From: an uncultured Acetatifactor sp.
GTDB lineage: Bacteria > Bacillota > Clostridia > Lachnospirales > Lachnospiraceae
DNA: 41,034 bases
Assembly: GCA_934394665.1 (NCBI GenBank)
Contig: CAKRRS010000016.1
Span: 1-41,034 of the forward strand
Direction: 5' to 3'
Shown: piece by piece, positions 33,559 to 41,034 of the stretch
How positions within the stretch are numbered: position 1 is the first letter of the stretch
How the letters are laid out: every line of letters starts with the position of its first letter
Notes under the pieces: generated by a model
Databases searched by the model: none
What the model was told of the DNA's origin: nothing
What the model saw: only the letters and a program-made list of their open reading frames with translations
Program-made: the position numbers and the translations under genes

Positions 33559-33620
33559 TTGACAAAATAGGTCGACAGGATATAGACTTTAAACAAGAGG
33601 TCTGTTTCTGCCGGCCTTTT
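33559..33620 (+). promoter_or_regulatory. possible promoter and hairpin before the BlaI-like gene
   Basis: TTGACA (33559-33564), a 16-bp spacer and TATAGA (33581-33586) could drive the BlaI-like gene. An 8-bp hairpin (AAGAGGTC with GGCCTTTT, G-U pairs included) at 33595-33620 follows. It might end the upstream operon or act in the leader. Both are weak. Confidence 0.4.
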
Positions 33621-33659
33621 ATGTTAGGAAAACAAGCAGGATTATAAGGAGGAACCGAG

Positions 33660-34013
33660 ATGTATCAGATGACGGAGACTGAATATAAATTTGCAGAACT
33701 GATCTGGGAGAAGGAGCCGATCGGTTCCGGTGAACTGGTGAAACTGTGTGGGGAGAAATTCGGCTGGAAAAAATCCACTACCTATACGTTTATCAAAAAG
33801 CTGTGCGAAAACGGGATTTTCAAGAACGAGAACGCAATTGTGTTCTCCGTATTAAATAAAGAAGAGTACCACAGAGAGCAGGGCGAGGCATTTGTGGAGA
33901 AAGCCTACGGCGGATCCCTGCCCAAGATGATCGCAGCCTTTATCCAGAGCAAAAAACTCAGTGCGGAGCAGATCGCGGAGATTGAGGCTATGATTGAGGA
34001 TTATAAGGGGTAA
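33660..34013 (+). CDS. BlaI/MecI/CopY-family winged-helix regulator
   Basis: The 117-aa protein has the BlaI/MecI layout: an N-terminal winged helix (MTETEYKFAELIWEKEP, then WKKSTTYTFIKKLCENGIF) and a C-terminal dimerisation helix region (KMIAAFIQSKKLSAEQIAEIEAMIEDYKG). Family members are dimeric repressors released by proteolysis through a BlaR1-type sensor. No BlaR1-like gene lies next to it. The ribosome binding site AAGGAGG is strong. It lies outside the XRE-controlled operon and probably acts on a target elsewhere or on itself. Confidence 0.85.
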   Translation: MYQMTETEYKFAELIWEKEPIGSGELVKLCGEKFGWKKSTTYTFIKKLCENGIFKNENAIVFSVLNKEEYHREQGEAFVEKAYGGSLPKMIAAFIQSKKLSAEQIAEIEAMIEDYKG

Positions 34014-34036
34014 GGCGACAAACGGGAGGCGTTGTT

Positions 34037-34228
34037 TTGGAAAGTGCAATGGAATATAAAGGGTATATCGGAAGTGTAGAGTTTTCAGCGGAGGATGGTA
34101 TCTTTTTCGGAAAAGTAATGGGAATACGGTCTTTGATATCTTATGAAGGAACTGACGTCAAAAGTCTGGTAGAAGATTTTCACGGAGCGGTAGATGATTA
34201 TCTGCAGTTATCAGATGACCTTATATGA
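34037..34228 (+). CDS. HicB-like antitoxin fragment, no HicA partner seen
   Basis: The 63-aa protein matches the N-terminal HicB fold: MEYKGYIGSVEFSAEDGIFFGKVMGI, then YEGTDVKSLVEDFHGAVDDYL. HicB antitoxins are usually longer (about 70-140 aa) and end in a ribbon-helix-helix or HTH domain, which is missing. The stop comes soon after DDYL. A +1-type frame reads on for 15 or so codons (LYEHTKETLEKVDVAKK), hinting at a frameshift. The TTG at 34037 is preferred because GGGAGG is 7 nt upstream; the ATG at 34049 would be 19 nt away. No HicA-like gene is next to it. Confidence 0.65.
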   Translation: MESAMEYKGYIGSVEFSAEDGIFFGKVMGIRSLISYEGTDVKSLVEDFHGAVDDYLQLSDDLI

Positions 34229-34283
34229 ACATACGAAAGAAACATTGGAAAAGGTTGATGTGGCTAAGAAGTAATATATTGGT

Positions 34284-34310
34284 AAATGTGCCACAGCCTG
34301 TGGCACATTT
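34284..34310 (+). terminator. 12-bp perfect inverted repeat, probable terminator
   Basis: AAATGTGCCACA pairs with TGTGGCACATTT across a 3-nt loop. There is no long T-run, but its place after the HicB-like gene and before the T-box promoter suits a terminator. Confidence 0.55.
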
Positions 34311-34358
34311 GTAGTATAGGAGGCATTGGGTGGTTGTGAGGAAAACTTCACTCCGGGG

Positions 34359-34387
34359 TTGACAAACCCTTCATTTTTGCATATCTT
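34359..34387 (+). promoter_or_regulatory. promoter of the cysE-cysS T-box transcript
   Basis: A consensus TTGACA (34359-34364), a 17-bp spacer and TATCTT (34382-34387) lie just upstream of the T-box leader. Confidence 0.65.
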
Positions 34388-34395
34388 ATTTAGTA

Positions 34396-34675
34396 GGAAA
34401 ATACATTATATCAAAGGCATAGAACAGGAAAAGTACTTTTCCGCAAGGTGTCAGAGAGAGGCTGCGGATGCTGTGAGCAGCTTTCACCGGAAGAAAAGGA
34501 AGTGCGCCTGTGAGCTGATCCGGGGAATGGGACGTTAAGTCAGTATCCGGATCCGGTGAGCACCCGTTATGTGCATGGCGCATAGGCGCCTGAGTGAAGG
34601 GCATTGTCCCTTAAGTAGAGTGGAACCGCGGATAAATTCGTCTCTAAGAGAAGAGTTTGTTCGCGGTATTTTTTT
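34396..34675 (+). ncRNA. T-box riboswitch leader, probably cysteine-specific
   Basis: The leader contains the hallmark T-box AAGTAGAGTGGAACCGCGG (34613-34631), whose TGGA would pair with the acceptor end of uncharged tRNA. Stem I signatures are AGAGAG near 34454 and a GCTGC/GCAGC-closed terminal loop (34461-34481). A likely specifier UGC at 34503-34505 precedes GCCTGTGAGC. The terminator hairpin at 34626-34666 shares its left arm with the antiterminator. Downstream are serine acetyltransferase and cysteinyl-tRNA synthetase, so uncharged tRNA-Cys should turn on transcription. The start boundary is approximate. Confidence 0.9.
34626..34675 (+). terminator. T-box terminator hairpin
   Basis: CCGCGGATAAA pairs imperfectly with TTTGTTCGCGG and is followed by a T-run at 34669-34675. 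It is mutually exclusive with the antiterminator that uses the T-box sequence. Confidence 0.8.
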
Positions 34676-34687
34676 CGAGGTGAGAAC

Positions 34688-35395
34688 ATGGGCATCATCA
34701 AAAATCTAAAAGAAGAAGTCCGTATTATCAAGGAACGTGACCCGGCGATCCATTCCTCCATGGAGGTGTTGTTGTATCCCAGTTTTAAGGTTATGATCCA
34801 TTACCGCCTGGCGCATAAGCTGTACCGGAGCGGACACTATTTCTGGGCGAGATATATTTCCCAGCGAGGGGTGCGCAAGACGGGAATCGAGATCCATCCC
34901 GGTGCACAGATCGGCAAGGGATTTTTCATTGACCATGGCAACGGCGTCATCATCGGTGAGACGACGATCATCGGCGATAACGTGACCCTGTATCAGGGTG
35001 TCACCTTGGGAGGTACCGGTAAAGAGCACGGCAAGCGTCATCCGACGATTGGCAATAATGTTATGATCAGTGCGGGAGCGAAAGTACTGGGGTCGTTCAC
35101 CATCGGAGATAATTCCAAAATCGGTGCCGGCAGCGTGGTCTTAAGCGAAGTGCCGCCCGGATCTACCGTCGTGGGTGTACCGGGGCGTGTGGTAAAGCGC
35201 AACAATGCAAGCCTGCCGCAGGAGACCATGAACCAGACAGACCTTCCCGATCCGGTCAGAGAGGACATCACGGTATTGCAGCGTGAGAATTCCGAGCTGA
35301 CGAATCGTGTATTGGAAATGGAAGACGAGATAAAACAGCTCAGAAGGCTTGTGGTCATGAGTGCGGAGGCGGAGGCCGAAGCAGGTGACAAATGA
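34688..35395 (+). CDS. cysE: serine O-acetyltransferase
   Basis: This 235-aa cytoplasmic enzyme makes O-acetyl-L-serine from L-serine and acetyl-CoA, the committed step of cysteine synthesis. The N-terminal helical region (MEVLLYPSFKVMIHYRLAHKLY) and the left-handed beta-helix hexapeptide repeats are clear. Catalytic FIDHGNGVIIGE (Asp82, His83) and GGTGKEHGKRHP near the CoA site are present. The C-terminal 50 residues form a charged coiled coil (LQRENSELTNRVLEMEDEIKQLRRL), longer than in many homologues. GAGGTGAG precedes the ATG. It is under the T-box, together with cysS 98 bp downstream. Confidence 0.95.
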   Translation: MGIIKNLKEEVRIIKERDPAIHSSMEVLLYPSFKVMIHYRLAHKLYRSGHYFWARYISQRGVRKTGIEIHPGAQIGKGFFIDHGNGVIIGETTIIGDNVTLYQGVTLGGTGKEHGKRHPTIGNNVMISAGAKVLGSFTIGDNSKIGAGSVVLSEVPPGSTVVGVPGRVVKRNNASLPQETMNQTDLPDPVREDITVLQRENSELTNRVLEMEDEIKQLRRLVVMSAEAEAEAGDK

Positions 35396-35492
35396 GATAG
35401 AATTCATAGTTTGAGAATGTGCTAAATAAGAAAAGTGAAGCACAGCTGTACTTGATTAAAAACTGATAATTACAACAGGAAAGGATACTTTT

Positions 35493-36908
35493 ATGAGCAT
35501 CAAAATTTATAACACCTTAAGCAAACAAAAAGAAGAATTCAAGCCCTTAGAGCCGGGCAAAGTGAAAATGTATGTCTGCGGTCCTACCGTGTATAACCTG
35601 ATCCATATCGGCAATGCACGTCCTATGATCGTATTCGATACGGTGCGCCGTTACATGGAATACAAGGGCTATGAAGTAAATTATGTTTCGAATTTCACAG
35701 ATGTCGATGACAAGATCATCAAAAAGGCCAACGAAGAGGGCGTGGAACCCAGCGTGATCTCCGAGCGTTATATTGCGGAGTGTAAGAAAGACATGGAAGG
35801 TATGAACATCAAGCCTGCCACCAGGAACCCCAAGGCAACAGAGGAAATTGGCGGCATGTTAGATATGATCCAGACACTGATCGATAAAAAGCATGCGTAT
35901 CCCGCAGCGGACGGTACCGTATATTTCCGCACCAGAAGCTTCAAGGGCTACGGAAAGCTGTCCCACAAAAATCTGGATGATCTGCAGGGCGGTAACCGTT
36001 CCCTGTTAGTCTCCGGTGAGGATCAGAAGGAAGATCCTCTGGATTTCGTATTGTGGAAGCCGAAAAAGGAAGGAGAGCCCTATTGGGATTCCTGCTGGTG
36101 TCAGGGACGTCCCGGCTGGCACATTGAGTGTTCCGTTATGAGTAAGCGTTACCTGGGTGACGAGATCGACATCCATGCCGGCGGAGAGGATCTGATCTTC
36201 CCTCATCATGAGAATGAGATTGCACAGTCCGAGGCTGCCAATGACAAGCCGTTTGCAAAATACTGGATGCACAATGCATTTCTGAACATTGACAACCGCA
36301 AGATGTCCAAGTCTCTGGGCAACTTCTTCACCGTGCGTGAGATCTCCGAAAAATATGATCTGCAGGTACTTCGTTTCTTCATGCTGTCCGCACATTACAG
36401 AAGCCCGTTGAACTTCAGCGCCGATCTGATGGAGGCTGCAAAGAACGGCTATGAGAGAATCGTCACCAGTGTGGACAATCTGAAGTTTTTACTGGAGAAG
36501 GCAGCAGATACGCCCATGACCGAGGAAGAGAAAAAACTCCTTGCCGAGGCACAGGGATATGAGACAAAATTTGATGAAGCCATGGATGACGACTTCAATA
36601 CCGCAGATGCACTGGCAGCTATTTTCGAACTTGTAAAATTCGTCAACTCCAACGCAAAAGCTGACAGCAGCAAGGAATTTTTAGAGGCTCTGAAGCAGGA
36701 GATCGTAACCTTATCCGATATCTGCGGATTGATCGTGGATAAGAAGGCTGAGATGCTCGACAGCGATATCGAGGCACTGATCGAAGAACGTCAGGCAGCC
36801 AGAAAGGCCAAGAATTTCGCAAGAGCCGACGAAATCCGCGATGAATTACTGGCTAAGGGCATTGTACTGGAAGATACCAGAGAAGGTGTAAAATGGAAGA
36901 GAGCATAA
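35493..36908 (+). CDS. cysS: cysteinyl-tRNA synthetase
   Basis: This 471-aa class I synthetase charges tRNA-Cys with cysteine. Visible motifs are the HIGH-type HIGNARP (His38 onward), the zinc-ligand Cys29 with later WHIECS and HHENE ligands, and the KMSKSLGNF signature. The length is typical. The helical anticodon-binding C-terminal domain is present, with FARADEIRDELLAKGI near the end. The ribosome binding site is AGGAAAGGA. Its last 16 bases overlap the mini-RNase III gene. Regulation by the Cys T-box is expected through read-through from cysE. Confidence 0.97.
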   Translation: MSIKIYNTLSKQKEEFKPLEPGKVKMYVCGPTVYNLIHIGNARPMIVFDTVRRYMEYKGYEVNYVSNFTDVDDKIIKKANEEGVEPSVISERYIAECKKDMEGMNIKPATRNPKATEEIGGMLDMIQTLIDKKHAYPAADGTVYFRTRSFKGYGKLSHKNLDDLQGGNRSLLVSGEDQKEDPLDFVLWKPKKEGEPYWDSCWCQGRPGWHIECSVMSKRYLGDEIDIHAGGEDLIFPHHENEIAQSEAANDKPFAKYWMHNAFLNIDNRKMSKSLGNFFTVREISEKYDLQVLRFFMLSAHYRSPLNFSADLMEAAKNGYERIVTSVDNLKFLLEKAADTPMTEEEKKLLAEAQGYETKFDEAMDDDFNTADALAAIFELVKFVNSNAKADSSKEFLEALKQEIVTLSDICGLIVDKKAEMLDSDIEALIEERQAARKAKNFARADEIRDELLAKGIVLEDTREGVKWKRA

Positions 36909-37333
36909 CCCTCCTTACGAAGATCAAGGAAGTATTTGCCTGTGAGGGGCAGGATGTCAGAGCATATTCGCCCCTGACGCTGGCGTACATCGGTGACGGT
37001 ATTTATGAACTGGTGATCCGCAGCGTGGTGGTGGAGCGTGCCAACCGTTCGGCAAATGATCTGCATAAAAAGACGACACGCTATGTAAAAGCACCGGCAC
37101 AGTCTGCCATGATCGAAGCGCTGCTTCCGGAACTGACGGAGGACGAGGAGTCAGTGTACCGCAGAGGGCGTAACGCCAAATCCTACACCACGGCAAAAAA
37201 TGCGTCTGTGGCGGATTACCGCAGAGCCACCGGATTTGAGGCACTGATGGGCTATCTGTATCTGACCGGACAGACGGACAGGATGCTGACACTGATCAAG
37301 GACGGCATCCGTCTGGCGGGGTTGGAGATCTAA
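36893..37333 (+). CDS. mrnC: mini-ribonuclease III
   Basis: The 146-aa protein consists of an RNase III catalytic domain alone. The signature-like LTLAYIGDGIYELVIRS contains the acidic active-site residues, and the RGRNAKSYTTAKNASVADYRRATGFEALMGYLYL region carries the second acidic cluster. It lacks a double-stranded-RNA-binding domain, as expected of Mini-III, which matures 23S rRNA ends in Firmicutes. It overlaps the cysS end by 16 bp, so translation is coupled. The cysS-mrnC-rlmB order is conserved in Firmicutes. Confidence 0.95.
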   Translation: MEESITLLTKIKEVFACEGQDVRAYSPLTLAYIGDGIYELVIRSVVVERANRSANDLHKKTTRYVKAPAQSAMIEALLPELTEDEESVYRRGRNAKSYTTAKNASVADYRRATGFEALMGYLYLTGQTDRMLTLIKDGIRLAGLEI

Positions 37334-37419
37334 GTGCTACAAGAGATAGAAGCTTGGAAACGCGCAAGGTGAATAAAACCGCTATGTAAAGTGTAAAACT
37401 TAGAAAAGAAAGGACAAAC

Positions 37420-38163
37420 ATGGGATATCAGGAATTTACCATAGAAGGCAGAAATGCCGTGATCGAGGCCTATCGTTCGGGCAAACCCATAGACAAGCTG
37501 TTTATCTTGGACGGCTGTCAGGACGGACCGATGATGACCATCAAACGAGAAGCAAAAAAACATGATACATTAGTAAAATATGTGACCAAGGAGCGCCTGG
37601 ATCAGTTATCCGAGACCGGAAAACACCAGGGGGTTATCGCGTATGCCGCTGCTTATGAGTATGCGGAGGTGGAGGATATTCTGGAAGCTGCCAGAAAAAA
37701 GGGCGAGCCGCCATTTATCTTCCTGCTGGATAATATCGAGGATCCGCATAATCTGGGAGCCATCATCCGTACTGCCAACCTGGCAGGGGCACACGGTGTC
37801 ATCATTCCGAAAAACCGTGCCGCAGGACTGACAGCGACGGTAGCCAGAACTTCCGCCGGAGCACTGAATTATACTCCGGTAGCCAAGGTCACCAATCTGG
37901 CAAAGACGATCGAGGATCTGAAAAAAGAAGGTCTGTGGTTCGTATGCGCGGATATGGGCGGCACCACCATGTATGATCTGGATCTGAAGGGACCCATCGG
38001 TCTGGTCATTGGAAACGAGGGCGAGGGCGTAGGCCGCCTGGTGAAGGAAAAATGTGACATGATAGCGTCCATTCCCATGAAGGGAGACATTGATTCCTTA
38101 AATGCTTCCGTGGCAGCGGGCGTACTGGCTTATGAAATCGTGCGCCAAAGACTGCAAGGGTAG
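37420..38163 (+). CDS. rlmB: 23S rRNA (guanosine-2'-O)-methyltransferase, TrmH/SpoU family
   Basis: This 247-aa SPOUT-fold methyltransferase has an N-terminal RNA-binding substrate domain (about residues 1-75) and the three trefoil-knot motifs LLDNIEDPHNLGAIIRTA, GLVIGNEGEGVG and IPMKGDIDSLNASVAAGVLAYE. These define the RlmB/TrmH family, which modifies G2251 of 23S rRNA using SAM. AAAGGA precedes the ATG. Position between mrnC and sigH matches the usual Firmicutes order, although the yacP/rae1 gene often found before sigH is absent here. Confidence 0.94.
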   Translation: MGYQEFTIEGRNAVIEAYRSGKPIDKLFILDGCQDGPMMTIKREAKKHDTLVKYVTKERLDQLSETGKHQGVIAYAAAYEYAEVEDILEAARKKGEPPFIFLLDNIEDPHNLGAIIRTANLAGAHGVIIPKNRAAGLTATVARTSAGALNYTPVAKVTNLAKTIEDLKKEGLWFVCADMGGTTMYDLDLKGPIGLVIGNEGEGVGRLVKEKCDMIASIPMKGDIDSLNASVAAGVLAYEIVRQRLQG

Positions 38164-38238
38164 TCATGTCTGGCACATGTCGCGGCAGATAAACCTGTGA
38201 ATCAGCTGTCTATCGGCAAATAAGCAGGGAACGGCAGA

Positions 38239-38895
38239 ATGGGAGAAAAGCGCATGACAGAGCATTCCAAATATGAAGAGATGACGGATGAAGAACTCAT
38301 TGACCAGCTGCGCGAAGGCGACAGACAGGTCATGGACTATATCTGTGACAAGTATAAAAATCTGGTACGCAGCAAGGCAAAGTCCATGTACATTCTGGGC
38401 GGAGACAGTGAGGATCTGATCCAGGAAGGCATGATCGGTCTGTTCAAGGCGGTGCGTGATTACGACTGCGGCAGAGATGCCAGTTTTTACACATTTGCGG
38501 ATCTGTGTATCAGCAGACAGATGTATACGGCGGTGCAGGCGTCCCAACGTCTGAAGCATGCGCCGCTAAACAGTTATGTATCGCTGGACAGCCCCGGCAG
38601 AACAGAGGAAGACCGGGATAAGGAAGCACAGACTTTGGCGGGACTGTTGTCCGGCAGGACGGGAGGTAATCCGGAGGAACTTTTCCTGGACAAGGAGAGG
38701 GTGGCTTATCTGGAAGAACAGATCGCCAAGGAACTGAGTGAACTGGAAAATCAGGTGCTGGATCTCTATATCACGGGAATGAGTTATACGCAGATCGCAA
38801 AGGTGCTCGGACGAAGTGACAAGGCAACGGAAAATGCACTCACCAGAGCCAAACAGAAGATCAGAGGAATGCTAAGAAAGGAATCGAAATCTTAG
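38239..38895 (+). CDS. sigH: RNA polymerase sigma factor, SigH type
   Basis: The 218-aa sigma-70 family protein is closely reminiscent of sporulation sigma factor H. Region 2 is YICDKYKNLVRSKAKSMYILGGDSEDLIQEGMIGLFKAVRDYD. It is followed by FADLCISRQMYTAVQASQRLKHAPLNSYVSLDSP, a SigH signature block. Region 4 is ELSELENQVLDLYITGMSYTQIAKVLGRSDKATENALTRAKQKIR. It directs transcription of early stationary-phase and sporulation genes. Two starts, ATG 38239 and ATG 38254, have equally spaced ribosome binding sites (AGGGA and GGGAG, 8 nt), so the first 5 residues are uncertain. Confidence 0.93.
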   Translation: MGEKRMTEHSKYEEMTDEELIDQLREGDRQVMDYICDKYKNLVRSKAKSMYILGGDSEDLIQEGMIGLFKAVRDYDCGRDASFYTFADLCISRQMYTAVQASQRLKHAPLNSYVSLDSPGRTEEDRDKEAQTLAGLLSGRTGGNPEELFLDKERVAYLEEQIAKELSELENQVLDLYITGMSYTQIAKVLGRSDKATENALTRAKQKIRGMLRKESKS

Positions 38896-38990
38896 ACGAA
38901 TCATATTTTAGAATTATTTAATAGATTTTTATGTGCGGTTAGTGATAACATACTAGTCAGATGTTTCGCTGAGAAAGGCACAGGGATAAT

Positions 38991-41034
38991 ATGGAAAAAT
39001 TTAGTGTAAAAAAGCCGTTCACGATCCTGGTGATGGTCGTAGCCATCATTATGCTGGGATTTGTAAGTTTATCGGGAATGACAACGGATCTGCTGCCGGA
39101 GATGAGCCTGCCGTATATGCTGGTGATCACGACTTATCCTGGAGCCAGTCCGGAGAAAGTGGAGTCCAGTGTGTGCGAACCTATGGAAAGCGCATTGGGC
39201 TCCATTTCCGGTGTAAAGAATGTGTACAGTATGTCGTACGAAAATTACGGCATCGTGGAACTGGAATTTGCGGACGGTACGGATATGGATTCGGCCATGG
39301 TAAAAGTATCCAGTGCGCTGGACAGCGTGGAATCGGCGCTGCCGGACGAATGCGGTTCGCCGAATATCATGGAGATCAGCATGGATATGATGGCTTCCGT
39401 ATATCTGGCGGCATCCTATGAGGGCAAAGATATACAGGAGACTTCCCGTTTTGTGGAAGATACCGTAATCCCTTATCTGGAGAGACAGGAGGGAGTGACC
39501 AGTGTCTCTGACATCGGTATTGTGGAGAATTCGATCTCTGTGGATCTGAATCAGGAGAAAATTGACGCCCTGAATGAGAAAATACTGGCGAAGACCAATG
39601 ATGCGTTTGCGGATGCAGTGGAACAACTGGAGGATGCAAAACAGCAGTTGAAAGATTCGGAACAGAAACTGGCAGATAGCGAGCAGGAACTGGTGGACGG
39701 TCAGAAGGATATTGATGAAGGCCGGACGAAGCTTGATGATGCGCAGAAGGAACTGGACGAGCAGAAGGATAAGCTGGAAGATGCCAAGAATGAACTGAAC
39801 AGTCAGAAGGCGGATACGGAAAATAAGCTGGCAACCGCAAGTCAGGCTCTGGATCAGCTGAATGCATTGCAGACGGATCTGCTGACACTGCAGGCGCAGG
39901 AAGCAGCGTTAAAGGCAACAATCAGCCAGATTGAGAAAACGGCAAAGGATGCAAATACTACGCCAGAGGCCATGGCAGCCGGACTTGGAACTGTGATAAG
40001 TTATTTGCAATCTCAGGCGGCAAGCGAACTAAAAAATTCAGACTATACGACTGTTAAGTCAGCATTGGCAGGACGGGGCATTGATATAGAAAAACAGCTT
40101 GGTATTGTGGACGAAACGGCCTGGAACGCTTTGACCCAGGAACAATGGGATGCAATACTGAAGCAGACCGCAGACGGCTATCAGAAGCAAAAAGATATGT
40201 TGGACAGCTATGACGATTATGTATCTTCCCTGAATAGCTTACAGATCGAAAAAGCCGGAGTGCAGGCAGCAGTCTCGGCGGCAGAGGCAGAACTGAAAAA
40301 GAGCGGTGTTTCCTATACCGATATTGAGAAGGCCAAGATCGAGGCGGCAGCAGGATTTGGTGCAGCTTCCGCACAGATCGCTTCCGGGCAGAGCGCGCTG
40401 AATTCCGCACAGACAACCCTGGATTCCAACAAGGACAGCATGGATTCTGCACAGGACCAGATCACGGAAGGCTGGGATTCCATCGCGGATGCCAGAGAGC
40501 AGCTGAAAGACGGATGGGATCAATATAATACTTCCCTTGAGAATTTTGAGGTTCAGAAGGCGGAGGCACTTCGTTCGGCGAATGCAGATCAGTTAGTGAA
40601 TATGCAGACACTGTCACAGTTGATCTATGCACAGAACTTTGCCATGCCTGCGGGATACATAGATGATGCGGAGGACAATTCCTGGCTGTTGAAGATCGGC
40701 AGCAACTATGCAAGCGTGGAGGAATTGTCAAATATCGTACTTACTAATATAGAAGATATCGGAGATGTGCGCCTGTGCGATGTGGCGGATATCACGGTGA
40801 TCGATAATGCGGATGACAGCTATGCAAAAGTCAACGGACAGAGTGCGGTAGTGTTGTCCGTGTTCAAGAGCTCTACAGCCGGAACAAATGAAGTAAGTAA
40901 GAACGTCACGGCAGCCGTACAGGATCTGGAAGAACAGTATCCGGGACTTTCCGTGCTGACCCTGATGGATCAGGGCGACTATATTACGCTGATCATCAAG
41001 GGCGTATTACAGAGCATGATCGTGGGTGCGGCAC
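38991..41034 (+). CDS. RND-family efflux transporter permease, N-terminal part (runs off window)
   Basis: The open frame continues to the window edge (about 681 codons). The N terminus FSVKKPFTILVMVVAIIMLGFVSL is the first membrane helix of AcrB/HAE1-type RND pumps. TDLLPEMSLPYMLVITTYPGASPEKVESSVCEPMESALGSISGVK is the conserved porter start. Between about residues 200 and 560 a long coiled-coil, Ala/Gln/Asp-rich segment is inserted. Porter sequence then resumes (GDVRLCDVADITVIDNADDSYAKVNGQSAVVLSV), and the next membrane region begins at the edge (YITLIIKGVLQSMIVGAA). Such inserted-coil RND proteins occur in Clostridia. The substrate is unknown. Confidence 0.9.
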   Translation, partial: MEKFSVKKPFTILVMVVAIIMLGFVSLSGMTTDLLPEMSLPYMLVITTYPGASPEKVESSVCEPMESALGSISGVKNVYSMSYENYGIVELEFADGTDMDSAMVKVSSALDSVESALPDECGSPNIMEISMDMMASVYLAASYEGKDIQETSRFVEDTVIPYLERQEGVTSVSDIGIVENSISVDLNQEKIDALNEKILAKTNDAFADAVEQLEDAKQQLKDSEQKLADSEQELVDGQKDIDEGRTKLDDAQKELDEQKDKLEDAKNELNSQKADTENKLATASQALDQLNALQTDLLTLQAQEAALKATISQIEKTAKDANTTPEAMAAGLGTVISYLQSQAASELKNSDYTTVKSALAGRGIDIEKQLGIVDETAWNALTQEQWDAILKQTADGYQKQKDMLDSYDDYVSSLNSLQIEKAGVQAAVSAAEAELKKSGVSYTDIEKAKIEAAAGFGAASAQIASGQSALNSAQTTLDSNKDSMDSAQDQITEGWDSIADAREQLKDGWDQYNTSLENFEVQKAEALRSANADQLVNMQTLSQLIYAQNFAMPAGYIDDAEDNSWLLKIGSNYASVEELSNIVLTNIEDIGDVRLCDVADITVIDNADDSYAKVNGQSAVVLSVFKSSTAGTNEVSKNVTAAVQDLEEQYPGLSVLTLMDQGDYITLIIKGVLQSMIVGAA

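Noticed and set aside
34326..34538. 70-codon open frame upstream of cysE
   Set aside because: It overlaps the T-box promoter and leader, whose RNA motifs explain the sequence.
1..41034. CRISPR arrays, insertion sequences and rRNA genes
   Set aside because: No regularly spaced repeats, transposase frames, terminal inverted repeats of IS type or rRNA sequence were seen on reading both strands.

Overview
The window looks like a chromosomal segment of a Gram-positive, low-to-mid-GC Clostridia, most likely a Lachnospiraceae-type bacterium. The evidence is the housekeeping content (Cys T-box upstream of cysE-cysS, mini-RNase III, rlmB, a SigH-type sigma factor, ispF), strong AGGAGG-type ribosome binding sites, lipobox and Gram-positive signal peptides, and no outer-membrane genes.

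Layout. 1-7.1 kb holds ordinary genes: tRNA-Met, a lipoprotein, a DUF362/ferredoxin protein (minus strand), a DEAD-box RNA helicase whose leader carries an attenuator-like hairpin, a multi-pass GT-C-like membrane protein and ispF. 7.2-33.6 kb is a large accessory locus. It contains a truncated tubulin/FtsZ-like gene (tub1), a divergent XRE-type repressor, and then 17 tightly packed co-directional genes. 33.6-34.3 kb has a BlaI-like regulator and a truncated HicB-like antitoxin. 34.3-41 kb returns to housekeeping: Cys T-box, cysE, cysS, mrnC, rlmB, sigH, and the start of an RND-family transporter that runs off the right edge.

The accessory locus is the notable part. Its operon encodes, in order: a small Pro/Glu-rich membrane protein, a secreted and anchored vWA protein, a full-length tubulin-like GTPase (1126 aa), an unknown 662-aa protein, a small beta-rich protein, a zinc-ribbon TRAFAC-like GTPase, a GAP1-like protein with C-terminal membrane helices, a membrane-embedded vWA protein, a membrane protein with what looks like an N-lobe-only kinase remnant, a large FtsK/EccC-like ATPase with one intact ATPase site, a small WXG100-like helical protein, a papain/C39-like cysteine protease fused to a WXG-like leader domain, a candidate immunity protein, a second WXG-like protein homologous to the protease leader, a zinc-ribbon/transmembrane protein, a membrane-anchored calcineurin-like phosphoesterase, and an exported beta-propeller-like protein.

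The tubulin-like + vWA + GTPase core resembles the membrane-remodelling system predicted earlier by comparative genomics (FtsZl-1 family, Makarova and Koonin), and the GTPase/GAP1 pair resembles modules described by Aravind and colleagues; both are recalled, not searched. The combination here with an EccC-like ATPase, WXG-like substrates and a protease/immunity pair suggests a cytoskeleton-linked export or conflict machine, which is inference. A GCAAT-N6-ATTGC inverted motif overlaps the predicted promoters of both tub1 and the main operon, and related GCAAT sites overlap the XRE promoter. This suggests one autoregulated switch for the whole locus. The locus sits between ispF and cysE, genes that lie in one conserved block in many Firmicutes.
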